Source: Stramenopiles sp. TOSAG23-6
Taxonomy: Eukaryota > Sar
Assembly: GCA_900128565.1 (NCBI GenBank)
Contig: LT636240.1
Span: 1-11,782, forward strand
DNA: 11,782 nucleotides
Direction: 5' to 3'
Shown here: in pieces, positions 1 to 7,650 of the stretch
Position numbering within the stretch: position 1 is the first letter of the stretch
Layout of the letters: each line of letters starts with the position of its first letter
The notes under the pieces: generated by a model
What the model was told of the DNA's origin: nothing
Database searches by the model: none
The model's input: the letters and a program-made list of their open reading frames with translations, nothing else
Program-made: the position numbers and the translations under genes

Positions 1-42
1 AAAAAAAAAAAAAAAAAAAAAAAAATATTCTTCACAATACAT
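1..42 (+). other. 3' end of an introner-like intron
   Basis: An A-run of about 25 is followed by TATTCTTCACAATACAT, matching the last bases of the complete introns at 451-598 and 5716-5823. Placing the boundary after 42 leaves an open frame (GAT TAT TCA TGG) in phase with the downstream exon. No AG lies between the A-run and the coding sequence, so the end is non-canonical here too. The 5' half is outside the window. Confidence 0.6.
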
Positions 43-1419
43 GATTATTCATGGATAAATAATATGAATGATTTGACTTCAAACATGTTTTTTAAACTTC
101 AAACTGATGGACGGCATCAAAGTGAAGATGTCGAAATGATAGCTAGTAAAACAGTAGTTAGAGGTGTTCAAATGGTGATTTTGTATTTTGCTGGTAATTA
201 TTATTGTCAATTACGTAATGGAGAAGGCGATGTACGTTTTCATTTCAATTTTGAATTTTTTTTTTTTTTTGTTTTTCGTACGAAATGTTGTACCTAACAA
301 ATTTTTTTAGAATTTTTTTGAAATATTTTTTCATAATACATCATTCTTTATTAAACACTCGATTTCCAGATGTTAGTTGGCAATCAAGAGGGTATATGAT
401 TCAACATAGTAATCCTGTTGATCATCCTCATTTTCGTCAATTAAGTTTATGTATGTTTTAGAATCAGCATAAAATTCAAAAAATTAAAAATTAAAAAAAT
501 TCAAAAAATCAAAAATTAAAATTTTTTTTTTTTTTTTTNTACAAAATTTTGTACGTAACAAAAAAAAAAAAAAAATATATATATGTTTCACAATACATGG
601 GAAGGAAGTCCTTCAACAGAGCTGAATCCATTTGGACTCGACACAAATAATATGACAGCATCTGCTGTTGCTTCAGCTGTTACAGGAAGAGATAAAAATG
701 ATAGTGGTATTGAAAATAGTGATGATGATGAAATATTACTAAATGAAAATGATACACAAAAAAAATCACGAAATACGAGTGGACGGTACAATCGTTTTCA
801 AAGAGTAAACACACGAAATACAAGTGAAGAAATCCATGCTACAAAAGTTGCTACTTTACGTGTTAATACGGAAGCTGGTGGTGGTGGACGTAGTGGCATT
901 GGAGCTCTATCACCAAAATATATGAAAAAGAATAAAGAATCAAAACATAGTCATATCAAAAATGAATTTGATAAAAGTTCTGATGAAGATCTTTTTGGCC
1001 CAGAATCATCTGAAAACACGAAATATAGGAATAAAAAAATAATTTCTGCAGATTGTCAAAGTCCAAGTAAAAGAGAATCAAAACAAAAAACAATACATTC
1101 AAACAAAAATATCATACAAGAATCAAGTCCAACAAATACATACAGACCTCATGTACGTTTTATTTTTTTTTTAACAAAAAAATCCAATTTTTTTTTCGTA
1201 CGAAATTTTGTACCTAACAAATTTTCAAAATTTTTTTTTCAATATTTTTCCAAAATACATCATATAGCACCAATGAAACTGTCATCAAAAGCAGAGAGAA
1301 AAGCGAAAAAAAGAGCAAAAAAATTAGAAAAAAAATTAAAAAAGTTAAAAAAGTTATCAGGTGGTGGTGTTGCACCATGGGAGAAAGGAGGGCGTCCGTT
1401 ACTTTTAAGTAAGAAATAA
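43..1419 (+). CDS. Unrecognised multi-exon protein, 5' end outside window (exons 43-231, 342-450, 599-1152, 1261-1419)
   Basis: I do not recognise this protein. Joining the four exons gives one open frame of 336 residues ending at TAA 1417-1419; the start lies upstream. The first ~100 residues look folded, with hydrophobic and aromatic residues around VVRGVQMVILYFAGNYYC and FPDVSWQSRGYMIQ. The rest is hydrophilic: an acidic SDDDE patch, Ser/Asn/Lys-rich stretches, a short GGGG run, and a very basic Lys/Arg tail ending with a Gly/Pro/Trp segment (GGGVAPWEKGG). Exon joins were chosen because they keep the frame: phase 0 at 231/342, phase 1 at 450/599 (T+GG makes Trp), phase 0 at 1152/1261. The usual AG acceptor at 370-371 would give a stop ten codons later. 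A nuclear or nucleic-acid-binding role is only a guess from the basic tail. A possible AATAAA lies at 1441. That it is a gene is fairly sure; its function is unknown. Confidence 0.75.
232..341 (+). other. Introner-like intron A (110 bp)
   Basis: Starts GTACGTTTT and ends CATAATACAT. It contains CGTACGAAATGTTGTACCTAAC (275-296 region, near-palindrome plus likely branch point CTAAC), then T-rich sequence and GAAATATTTTTTC. The dinucleotide AT occurs both just before the element (230-231) and at its end (340-341). Excision joins GAT to CAT in frame and opens a 36-codon exon. The alternative AG at 370-371 leads to an early stop. The exact boundary can slide by up to 2 nt without changing the mRNA. 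Confidence 0.8.
451..598 (+). other. Introner-like intron B (148 bp)
   Basis: Starts GTATGTTTT and ends TTTCACAATACAT, with AT repeated before (449-450) and at the end (597-598). The core is TACAAAATTTTGTACGTAAC (540-559), so the branch-point-like motif is GTAAC, not CTAAC. An A-run follows in place of the T-run of other copies. The 5' half has extra AT-rich repeats, making it the longest copy. An ambiguous base lies at 539 after a T-run. Excision makes a split Trp codon (T+GG) and a continuous frame. Confidence 0.78.
1153..1260 (+). other. Introner-like intron C (108 bp, 3n, no in-frame stop)
   Basis: Starts GTACGTTTT and ends CCAAAATACAT. The core at about 1197-1218 is CGTACGAAATTTTGTACCTAAC. 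AT is repeated before (1151-1152) and at the end. Its length is a multiple of three and it has no stop in the host frame, so a simple gene finder would translate it into a Phe/Lys/Asn-rich insert. It is called an intron because of strong similarity to copies A and D, which do carry stops. Confidence 0.75.
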
Positions 1420-1570
1420 GGTATAATTTTAGATGTACAAAATAAAAAATATTTTTACCAAAATAACTAGGATTTTATAATTCTCACTTTTCGTCCCATA
1501 TGAAAAGAGGAAGAAAATTGTAATTGTTATAGTATAACATATTATAACATATTATAACATATACAATATA
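1420..1570. other. Short convergent intergenic region
   Basis: This 151-bp gap separates the 3' ends of the plus-strand gene ending at 1419 and the minus-strand secreted-protein gene ending at 1571. It is AT-rich. It holds a possible plus-strand poly-A signal AATAAA at 1441-1446, 22 nt after the stop, and a small tandem repeat at 1531-1560. No gene is visible. Confidence 0.6.
1531..1560. repeat. 10-bp tandem repeat, three copies
   Basis: Unit ATTATAACAT. Copies at 1541-1550 and 1551-1560 are identical and the one at 1531-1540 differs by one base. It lies between two convergent gene ends and looks like ordinary AT-rich slippage sequence. Confidence 0.85.
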
Positions 1571-3811
1571 TTATTCACATTTGCATATTTGTTGAGCATT
1601 ATTCAGGGTACAACCATTGCTATATCCAACTTTTCCTTTTTCAATTTTTTCACATTTTACACGGCTATGCCATCCTTGTGTACATTTTGCTTTTTTTGAT
1701 TTGCAAAATTCTTCACAGTTGCCTCCATTTGTATCAACAAGTACCTCACATCCAGATATTTGTGAACAAACTTCAAAGATCTCGTTAGTAGCAGTTGTAC
1801 ACCAATCGAATATAGTTCTTATTTCAGCTGGAGGTGTGGATGTGACTGTACTTATGTTAGTGTAAGGATCTGGTATGTATAAGTATGTACTTTTTCCAGA
1901 AGTAGGATTATTTGCTTCACATTTACAGTATTGATCGCCATACTGCATTCGACACCCGTCACCGATACGACGAACATCATGGATCATTTTACCTGGACAC
2001 TTTCCACTATTTTCATTCGTTCCATTGCTACCACCATTCCATATACAATGACCACTTTCACTACATTCGTATCTGCTATCATATTTACTACAAGTTTCTT
2101 CCCACTTTCCAGGCTTACCCCGATACTCTTTGCTAACAGAACATAGTGATGGACTGTCCCATTTACAACGCTCATTTGGACTCCCATTATCATCTTGCGT
2201 ATTTATACAATCATTCTTGTTTGTATACTGGCTACATATTCTTATCAATTTCACATACTTTGCATGTGGTAAGCTATCTCTTACCTTATCACTTACTTTA
2301 CAATTGGAAGGATTATTCGCATCGTGATTCCAAGCTTCAATACATTTAGAGCCTCTCTGTAAACAAAAGTCTTCACAGTTATGTCCATTTGTATTAACAA
2401 ATACATCACATGCATCCGAATTGGACGAGCAGACTTCAAGAACATCAGGATCATCAGTTGTACACCATATTAATGTAAGTGCTTTTTGTTCTGGTATAGA
2501 TGGCATGGCTGGTGTATTAGTTTGTTGTTGTTGTTGTTGTTGTTGTTGTGGTGGTGGTGGTGGTGGTGTAGGTGTATTAGTTTGTTGTTGTTGTTGTTGT
2601 GGTGGTGGTGGTGTAGGTGGTGTATTAGTTTGTTGTTGTTGTTGTTGTGGTGGTGTAGGTGGTGTATTAGTTTGTTGTTGTTGCGTAGGTGGTGTAGAAG
2701 TTCCATTAGAAATTTGTTTTTCTGGAACATCATTCATAGTTCGTGCTAGATCCCGAATCTGATCATAGAAGCGTTCTAGTTCCTTTGTCCCTCTTCTTAT
2801 TTCCTTTATTAGATTACTATGCTCTCCTTTATCAGACTCTCTCTCACCATATTTTCCTTCTGTATCAGACTCTCCAGACTCNCCTCCACTAAATTTTCCT
2901 CCTTTACCATACTCTCCTCCTTTATCAGACTCTCCTTTATCAGATTCTCTTTTATCAGACTCTCCTTTACCATACTCTCCTTTATGAAACTTTCCTTCAC
3001 CATATTTTCCTCCTTTATCAGAATCACGTTTACCAAACTCTCTTTGATCATCATTGCTTGTATTATCTTTTCCTGTACCTTTCATATTATGGTTTGTCGA
3101 GTGTGTGTTGTTAGAAAACATTTTTTCTTTCAGTGCGTTCAGTTTCTTTTTAACATTTTGCAAATGAATATTATAGTGTGCATTCAATTGCTTCAAGGTT
3201 GATTTCTCCTTGTCAAAGCCTTGTTCGCGTGTCTCATGTACTGTCGTATCACGATGCACTTCATTCAGTTTTTGTACCAGTTTGGACACTTCATCCTTTA
3301 TTTCTTCCAAATCGCTGCTATTATCATTGGTAACGGAATTAGTTGCGGACATATCCTTGGGGTTTCCATTTTGTACATCTTTTTTCTTCTTTTTCCTATT
3401 CGTCTTACCACTTTTATCTTCGGCTATCCCTGTATGATTTTCTTCAAGATTTTCATTTTGAAGTACATCTTTTTTCTTCTTTTTCCTATTACTCTTACCA
3501 CTTTTATCTTCGACTAACTTTGTATGGTTTTCTTCAAGGTTTCCATTTTGAAGTACATCTTCCTTCTTCTTTTTCTTTCTACTCTTTTTACTTTCATCTT
3601 TGACTTTCTTTGTGTAACTATCTTCATTATCAAAGTCCCCAAGCTTACGAACTAGCCAATCAAAGTTAGCTTGTTCAAGCCCTAGGCGACTTAATTTTTC
3701 TTTCAAGCTAGGTAGATCCGTATTTTCTGGTGCTTTCGTTTCCATGAACGCTGTATTACTTTTTGATAGTCGTAAACACGATACGATAAGTATCACTATA
3801 AACTGCTTCAT
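1571..3811 (-). CDS. Secreted repeat-rich protein with duplicated Cys-rich C-terminal domain
   Basis: 746 residues, single exon; no named family recognised. Residues 1-18 form a signal peptide (hydrophobic FIVILIV core). Residues 69-150 are three 30-residue repeats with RKKKKK clusters. Residues 165-235 look helical, perhaps coiled coil. Residues 255-330 are Gly/Glu/Ser/Asp/Lys repeats, including one unknown residue from the N at 2882. Residues 370-433 alternate poly-Gln and poly-Pro. Residues 449-746 hold about 30 Cys: copy 1 (449-505 plus 614-632) and copy 2 (669-746) share the pattern WCTT, EVC, TNGxNCExFC, a GC and a final CKCE. Copy 1 is interrupted by two modules of the form C-C-C-W-C at about 526-605. 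Many Cys and the signal peptide imply an oxidising, extracellular or lumenal location. No transmembrane segment follows the signal peptide. A role in adhesion or binding is inference only. Confidence 0.85.
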   Translation of the reverse strand: MKQFIVILIVSCLRLSKSNTAFMETKAPENTDLPSLKEKLSRLGLEQANFDWLVRKLGDFDNEDSYTKKVKDESKKSRKKKKKEDVLQNGNLEENHTKLVEDKSGKSNRKKKKKDVLQNENLEENHTGIAEDKSGKTNRKKKKKDVQNGNPKDMSATNSVTNDNSSDLEEIKDEVSKLVQKLNEVHRDTTVHETREQGFDKEKSTLKQLNAHYNIHLQNVKKKLNALKEKMFSNNTHSTNHNMKGTGKDNTSNDDQREFGKRDSDKGGKYGEGKFHKGEYGKGESDKRESDKGESDKGGEYGKGGKFSGXESGESDTEGKYGERESDKGEHSNLIKEIRRGTKELERFYDQIRDLARTMNDVPEKQISNGTSTPPTQQQQTNTPPTPPQQQQQQTNTPPTPPPPQQQQQQTNTPTPPPPPPQQQQQQQQQTNTPAMPSIPEQKALTLIWCTTDDPDVLEVCSSNSDACDVFVNTNGHNCEDFCLQRGSKCIEAWNHDANNPSNCKVSDKVRDSLPHAKYVKLIRICSQYTNKNDCINTQDDNGSPNERCKWDSPSLCSVSKEYRGKPGKWEETCSKYDSRYECSESGHCIWNGGSNGTNENSGKCPGKMIHDVRRIGDGCRMQYGDQYCKCEANNPTSGKSTYLYIPDPYTNISTVTSTPPAEIRTIFDWCTTATNEIFEVCSQISGCEVLVDTNGGNCEEFCKSKKAKCTQGWHSRVKCEKIEKGKVGYSNGCTLNNAQQICKCE
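2512..2697 (-). repeat. Gln/Pro-encoding trinucleotide repeat tract
   Basis: On the plus strand this is alternating TTG/GTT and GGT runs, encoding poly-Gln and poly-Pro blocks separated by TNTPP on the minus strand. Four to five imperfect units with variable Gln (4-9) and Pro lengths suggest slippage and unit duplication. Opposite-frame ORFs here are artefacts of the repeat. Confidence 0.9.
2819..3030 (-). repeat. 15-bp-type repeats coding Gly/Glu/Ser/Asp/Lys
   Basis: Degenerate units such as CTCTCCTTTATCAGA recur on the plus strand, encoding GESDK and GGKYGEG-like blocks in the secreted protein. The N at 2882 lies within them, probably from assembly or base-calling trouble. Confidence 0.8.
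3374..3640 (-). repeat. 90-bp in-frame tandem repeat, three copies
   Basis: The block TACATCT followed by T/C-rich sequence recurs at 3374, 3464 and 3554, exactly 90 bp apart. Each unit encodes 30 residues with an RKKKKK cluster and, in two units, LEENHT. The two repeats nearest the C-terminus are most alike; the N-terminal one is more diverged. Confidence 0.88.
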
Positions 3812-4311
3812 TATAACATGTACACACTACGCATCAATGTTTTCTATATTTACTACAACAGTGAGGTTTGTGTATTGCTAAGCTTATGTACTTAATATAC
3901 GTATCCTCTTTAGAAAGAAGGGAGACGGTATCATTGAATCTGGAATTCAAAAAATGAATTTTCAACAACGTATCCTCTCAAAATAAATTCGAAATTCGTA
4001 AAATTCTGTAACTGTCATAAAAAAACGAAGAAAAAAACTACTAAGAACAAATTTTCACAACATTCGTATTAGGCCTACTTAGCCTTAAGCCGACTACTGT
4101 ACCATTAGAGATTACTACTGGTACCTACTTTTATCTACAAACTAAACTTCACACGTTTACAATCAAAAGTGATTGATATATTTACATTGTGCATCCACCA
4201 GTCTAAAAATATTGTGTAGTACAACTTATCCCGACAAACCTGCATAAACTAAAACAACAGAAACGCAACAACTTCGAGTGAGTCCGGTACTTTTTTGTTG
4301 ATAGTACTACT
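3812..4311. other. Divergent intergenic region (500 bp)
   Basis: It lies between the secreted-protein gene (leftward) and the CCDC148-like gene (rightward) and should hold both promoters. I see no gene and no tRNA. Visible items: AGTAAATATAG (minus strand) about 40-50 bp from the leftward start, which could be a weak TATA-like element; the direct repeat ACGTATCCTCT at 3899-3909 and 3968-3978; and TAGGCCTA at about 4070-4077, a short palindrome. Functions are unproven. Confidence 0.5.
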
Positions 4312-6833
4312 ATGTCTAATAATAAATTACACAGAAATGTAACTGCAACACGACACATTAAAGGATATAAAGCATTTCGTCATCGATCGAGTCAAGGCAT
4401 TGAAGAGCAAATGAGCTTAGCTAATAGAATCAGTTCAGATGGAGACCATTTTCTTCGTAAAATTAAAGAGTTGAAAGAATTTTCAGTTCGTTCAAAACAT
4501 ATTGATAGAGTGAATCGAGAGAAAGTTCATTGGCTAGAACGAAACACAAAACTAAGAAATCAATTGTATAAAATAGAAACAGATTTTTTGAAATTAATAC
4601 AGTCAATACCTACCAAGACGAAAAAAACGAAAAAAATAAAAAAAATAAAAATTCAAAACATGCACAAAAGTAAATTTTTGCAAACATCTACAGATTATAT
4701 CGAAAACAATGAAAACATGGATACCATTTTGAAAGATCAAATAGAGTCATGTATAGATCATTTTGAAAATGATGATCAGATTGAACATTCGTTATGTACA
4801 GAAAATACAGAAAATTGTACCAAAAAAAACGAAAACATTGAAATGAATGATGAAATGAATGATGAAATAAGTGATGAAAACATTTTCTTTTTTAACAACT
4901 TTCAAGAATGGTGTGAAACAAAAACAAGGAAACGAAAACAAATGAGTGAATCATTAAAAGACCAACTTGAAGGTTTAAAAGCACTTTATTCATATTTAAT
5001 GCAAAGTAAATCTGTCGTTCAATCGGATACACGAAATATAGAAAAATATACAAATTTTGATTATGTAAATAATTCGCCATTTCAAATTGGTGCACGTCAA
5101 TTTAGTAATTTATTAGATGAAGCTAAAATAGCACAAGGAATAGCACAACAACAATTAGAAATACAAGAAGATAAATGTACTGAAGATGTAGCAGTAGCAA
5201 CAAAAATAGTACGAAAATTAATGAGACAAAAGATTTCAGAAAATACAATTCCTAACCCTAACCCTAACCCTAATGAAAACAATACAAATAAATATGGAGA
5301 AAATGGTTTCAGTCTTTTTAATATTTCAGAGATATTAAACAAGTTAAATGAAGGATATGGTTCGAAAGTCGAAAATAAATTATTAAGAGAAAATTCATTA
5401 ATTGAATTAGAAGATTTTGTAGAAAAATCAAATGTAATGTTGTCAAATATTCGAAACGAATTTATACAAAAGTCGAAAAAAATATTTTTAGTCGTTTCAA
5501 ACCAAAATGAAAATGATGAAACAAAAATATTTGAAGAAAAAAATTTCGAAAAAATGATTTTTGAGTATGGTGGTTGGTCCAAAAAAATGCATGAAAAGTT
5601 TGTTCATTTGCATACAGAATATGCAGGGAAAAAAATTAGGGGTAATGAAGTAAGACGTAAAGAAATGTTTCATTCACGATTAATGGTTGAATTTCCTAAT
5701 TTATCGATTAGTAGTGTATGTTTTATATGAATTTCTAATTTAATTTTTTTTTTGTTTTCATACGAAATTTCGTACCTAACAAATTTTAGTTTTTTTTTTT
5801 TGAAATATGTTTTCACAATACGTGTAATACAACATTTATCATGGTACGACTCATTTCGATATTGGCAAGTTCATACACGAAATAGCAGAAAAGATATATA
5901 TCGACAATTGAAGTGTAAAGTAAAGCAAATTATTCAAAAATTAAAATCAAATTTTGAACGTGTACAAAAACATGAAAAACGAAACAAAATGTTATCTTTA
6001 TCTCAAAAATTAACTCAAGCACGACACGAAAAACTTGTAAAAATGCGATTAGAATTTCAAACAAAATTAGCAATCCAAGAATTTCAAAAGGAAAAAGAAA
6101 AAAACGAAAAACAGAAAATTGAAGAATTGCAAAGATTTGTTCGTAAAAAAGAACTCATCCAAATGAAAATGAAGATTAAGGAACATCAGAGAAAAAAAGA
6201 ATTAGCACAAAATGAGCTACAGAAAGAAATAATGAAGCAGCAAAAATTATTGGACGCAAAATATAATGAAATGAGTGAAATAAATAAGAAACGCGTGGCG
6301 ATGCGAGCACAAAAAACAGCTGAAAAAATTCGTCTTCGTAAATTAGAAATTGAACTTGCTGAGAACGATCGGTTCAAGTTGACAGAACATTTGCAGAAAT
6401 TGATCAGTTCCACTCCTTATGCAGATCGAATAGCTTCCTTACAAATAGATAGGAAGTATGTTTAACCCTAACCCTAATCATTCATTTCAATTTAATTTTT
6501 TTGTATCTTCTCTATTATTCTTTTTTCGTCCCTAACATTTTTTTTTCTTGACGTACTTTTTCACTATACAAACGAGTTCAAAGTTCAACTTTTAAATTTC
6601 GTGCATATCAAGAAAAAACTGCAGATATAGCTGCTGCAATAGCAAATAGACGCACAGGAGGTACAAAACTTCTTGGTCAAAGTCATTTTGGTTTTACTGA
6701 TGATCAAATATTTTCAGATGTTCGTTTCAATATTCAAGAAGCACTTCGGGAACGAGGACTGATAAAATCAGGTGTTGCACGAGATATGTTTTCATGTAAA
6801 ATTATTCCACCATACGCTCATGTTTCAGAGTGA
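4312..6833 (+). CDS. CCDC148: CCDC148-like coiled-coil protein (exons 4312-5715, 5824-6455, 6572-6833)
   Basis: Three exons give 765 residues, somewhat longer than the roughly 590 I recall for animal CCDC148. The sequence is charged and coiled-coil-rich throughout. Points matching the family from memory: the N-terminal region around residues 18-95; the EFPNLSISS / VIQHLSWYDSFRY stretch across the first junction; a long Lys/Glu/Gln coiled coil in exon 2; and the C-terminal motif with FTDDQIFSDVRF, EALRERGL and a final IPP. CCDC148 is conserved mainly in flagellated eukaryotes, so a flagellar role is inferred, not shown. The exon 1/2 junction is phase 0 and exon 2/3 phase 2 (AA+A makes Lys). 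Residues 315-321 form a Pro-Asn repeat encoded by telomere-like CCTAACCC units. The stop is followed 18 nt later by AATAAA (6851). The first in-frame ATG was used. Confidence 0.75.
5251..5273 (+). repeat. Telomere-type CCCTAA repeat inside an exon
   Basis: Almost four units of CCCTAA run within exon 1 of the CCDC148-like gene and read as alternating Pro-Asn. The complement is TTAGGG, a common eukaryotic telomere repeat. A second short array lies in the intron at 6464-6477 of the same gene. Confidence 0.9.
5716..5823 (+). other. Introner-like intron D (108 bp)
   Basis: Starts GTATGTTTT and ends TTTTCACAATACGT. The core at 5760-5780 is ATACGAAATTTCGTACCTAAC; its 14-base centre TACGAAATTTCGTA is a perfect palindrome. 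The flanking dinucleotide is GT on both sides, unlike AT in copies A-C. It has an in-frame TGA at 5728. Using AG at 5787-5788 would force the exon to begin with poly-Phe. The non-AG boundary instead gives ISS-VIQHLSW, the same spacing as animal CCDC148 from memory. Confidence 0.82.
6456..6571 (+). other. Introner-like intron E, diverged, with telomere-like repeats (116 bp)
   Basis: Starts GTATGTTTAACCC and ends TTTCACTATACAA. The flanking dinucleotide is AA on both sides, matching the rule though it differs from the AT and GT of other copies. A CCCTAAC branch-point-like motif is kept at about 6530-6536, but the palindrome is lost. Two telomere-like units sit at 6464-6477. Excision joins AGG-AA to A-CGA and restores a frame that runs to the conserved C-terminal motif of the CCDC148-like protein. 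Confidence 0.8.
6464..6477 (+). repeat. Short telomere-type AACCCT array in intron E
   Basis: AACCCTAACCCTAA, starting eight bases after the inferred intron start. Together with the exon array at 5251-5273 it gives two interstitial telomere-like tracts in one gene, about 1.2 kb apart. Confidence 0.85.
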
Positions 6834-6867
6834 TGAGAAAAAAATGCTTAAATAAATTATACAAATT

Positions 6868-7596
6868 TTATATATTGAATCTCATAGTTTTAGGTTTTTT
6901 TTCTCCTGCTTGTATTTCAACTTCAATGATTGACGAAAGCCTTCCTTCTTTGTGTTTCTTCTCAGTGACAGCTTCATTGTGTTTCTCAGTTGTATTTTCG
7001 TCACTTTCTTTCTTTTCTATCGTATCACTTTTTTTCTCTTTAGTATCACTTTCATCACTTCCACCACTTTCATCACTTGTTTTCTTTTTAGCATCACTTT
7101 CATTCATTTCATCACTTTGATCAGTTTCATCACTTTTATCGCTTTTTTTCTTTTTAGTATCACTTTCTTTCATTTTATCACTTTCATCACTCTCGTCACT
7201 TTGATCACTTTCATCACTTTCGTTACTTTCATTCTCTTTGTTGACACTTTTATCTTTTTTCTCAGTTTTCTTAGTTTTTTCCTTTCCATTTTGTCGTTCA
7301 TTATCTTTAGAAGAAGCAACTGCATTTCGAATGTTGACTTCAATTTTTACATGACCATTTTGGTTTTGTACTGAGACTCCATTCCCAATAGAACTACTAT
7401 CAGAAGCTTCGTTTTGTGACTTATCATCTTTTTTTTTCTTTTCTACCATCGCAGCAGTCTTTTTTCCTTTCAAAACAGTAATGTTGATTTTTTTTTGTCG
7501 GAGATTTCCATTCAAGTGTTTGTGTTTCAACAACCTATCCACACCAAAGATGGGGTGCACCATGACAACAAAAAATAACACAAACAACTTCTTCAT
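6868..7596 (-). CDS. Short secreted Ser/Asp/Lys-rich paralog of the J-PARP protein
   Basis: 242 residues, single exon. The start is Met at 7596 (MKKLFVLFFVVM): it matches the paralog's signal peptide, and a TATA-like block lies 44 nt upstream, whereas the open frame extending to 7797 crosses this promoter. After the signal peptide come a region shared with the paralog (GKKTAAMVEKKKKDD), a short segment with VKIEVNIRN, a long acidic and basic low-complexity tract of SDESDQSDE and DxKKKKSDK type, and a final shared block (SSIIEVEIQAGEKKPK) just before the stop. It lacks the J domain, Thr-Pro-Ala repeats, hydrolase-like region and PARP domain, so it equals the N-terminal shell of the larger protein. 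It converges with the CCDC148-like gene with only 34 nt between stops. Function unknown; secretion is predicted. Confidence 0.82.
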   Translation of the reverse strand: MKKLFVLFFVVMVHPIFGVDRLLKHKHLNGNLRQKKINITVLKGKKTAAMVEKKKKDDKSQNEASDSSSIGNGVSVQNQNGHVKIEVNIRNAVASSKDNERQNGKEKTKKTEKKDKSVNKENESNESDESDQSDESDESDKMKESDTKKKKSDKSDETDQSDEMNESDAKKKTSDESGGSDESDTKEKKSDTIEKKESDENTTEKHNEAVTEKKHKEGRLSSIIEVEIQAGEKKPKTMRFNI

Positions 7597-7638
7597 TGTT
7601 CTCTTTAAGGAAAAAAGAGTCAAAATAAATTGATCAAC

Positions 7639-7650
7639 GCTATAAACACC
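7639..7650 (-). promoter_or_regulatory. TATA-like core promoter block of the short paralog
   Basis: On the minus strand it reads GGTGTTTATAGC, ending 44 nt before the Met codon. The PARP paralog has GGTTTATATAGC at the same distance from its matching Met, which argues for conserved function. Confidence 0.55.

Noticed and set aside
1-25. Poly-A at the window start as a retrotransposon or processed-pseudogene tail
   Set aside because: It is followed by the introner 3' end; intron B has the same A-run in the same place.
305-371. Canonical AG acceptors for intron A at 309-310 and 370-371
   Set aside because: The first puts a T-rich element core into the exon. The second gives a stop after nine codons. 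The ATACAT boundary gives a clean 36-codon exon in frame.
2421-2762. Plus-strand ORF with long Cys/Gly, Leu/Trp or minus-frame His/Asn runs
   Set aside because: These are other-frame readings of the Gln/Pro-coding trinucleotide repeat of the minus-strand secreted protein.
2819-3640. Regular repeats as a CRISPR array
   Set aside because: The repeats are in-frame within one eukaryotic coding sequence, with no distinct spacers.
3670-3700. PEXEL-like or RxLxE-type host-export motif near the N-terminus of the Cys-rich secreted protein
   Set aside because: The nearest match, RLGLE, has the wrong spacing; no export motif is supported in any of the three secreted proteins.
5752-5823. Coding start with a Phe-rich N-terminus upstream of exon 2 of the CCDC148-like gene
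   Set aside because: This stretch is the body of intron D, closely similar to the other introners. CCDC148-like sequence starts at VIQHLSW.
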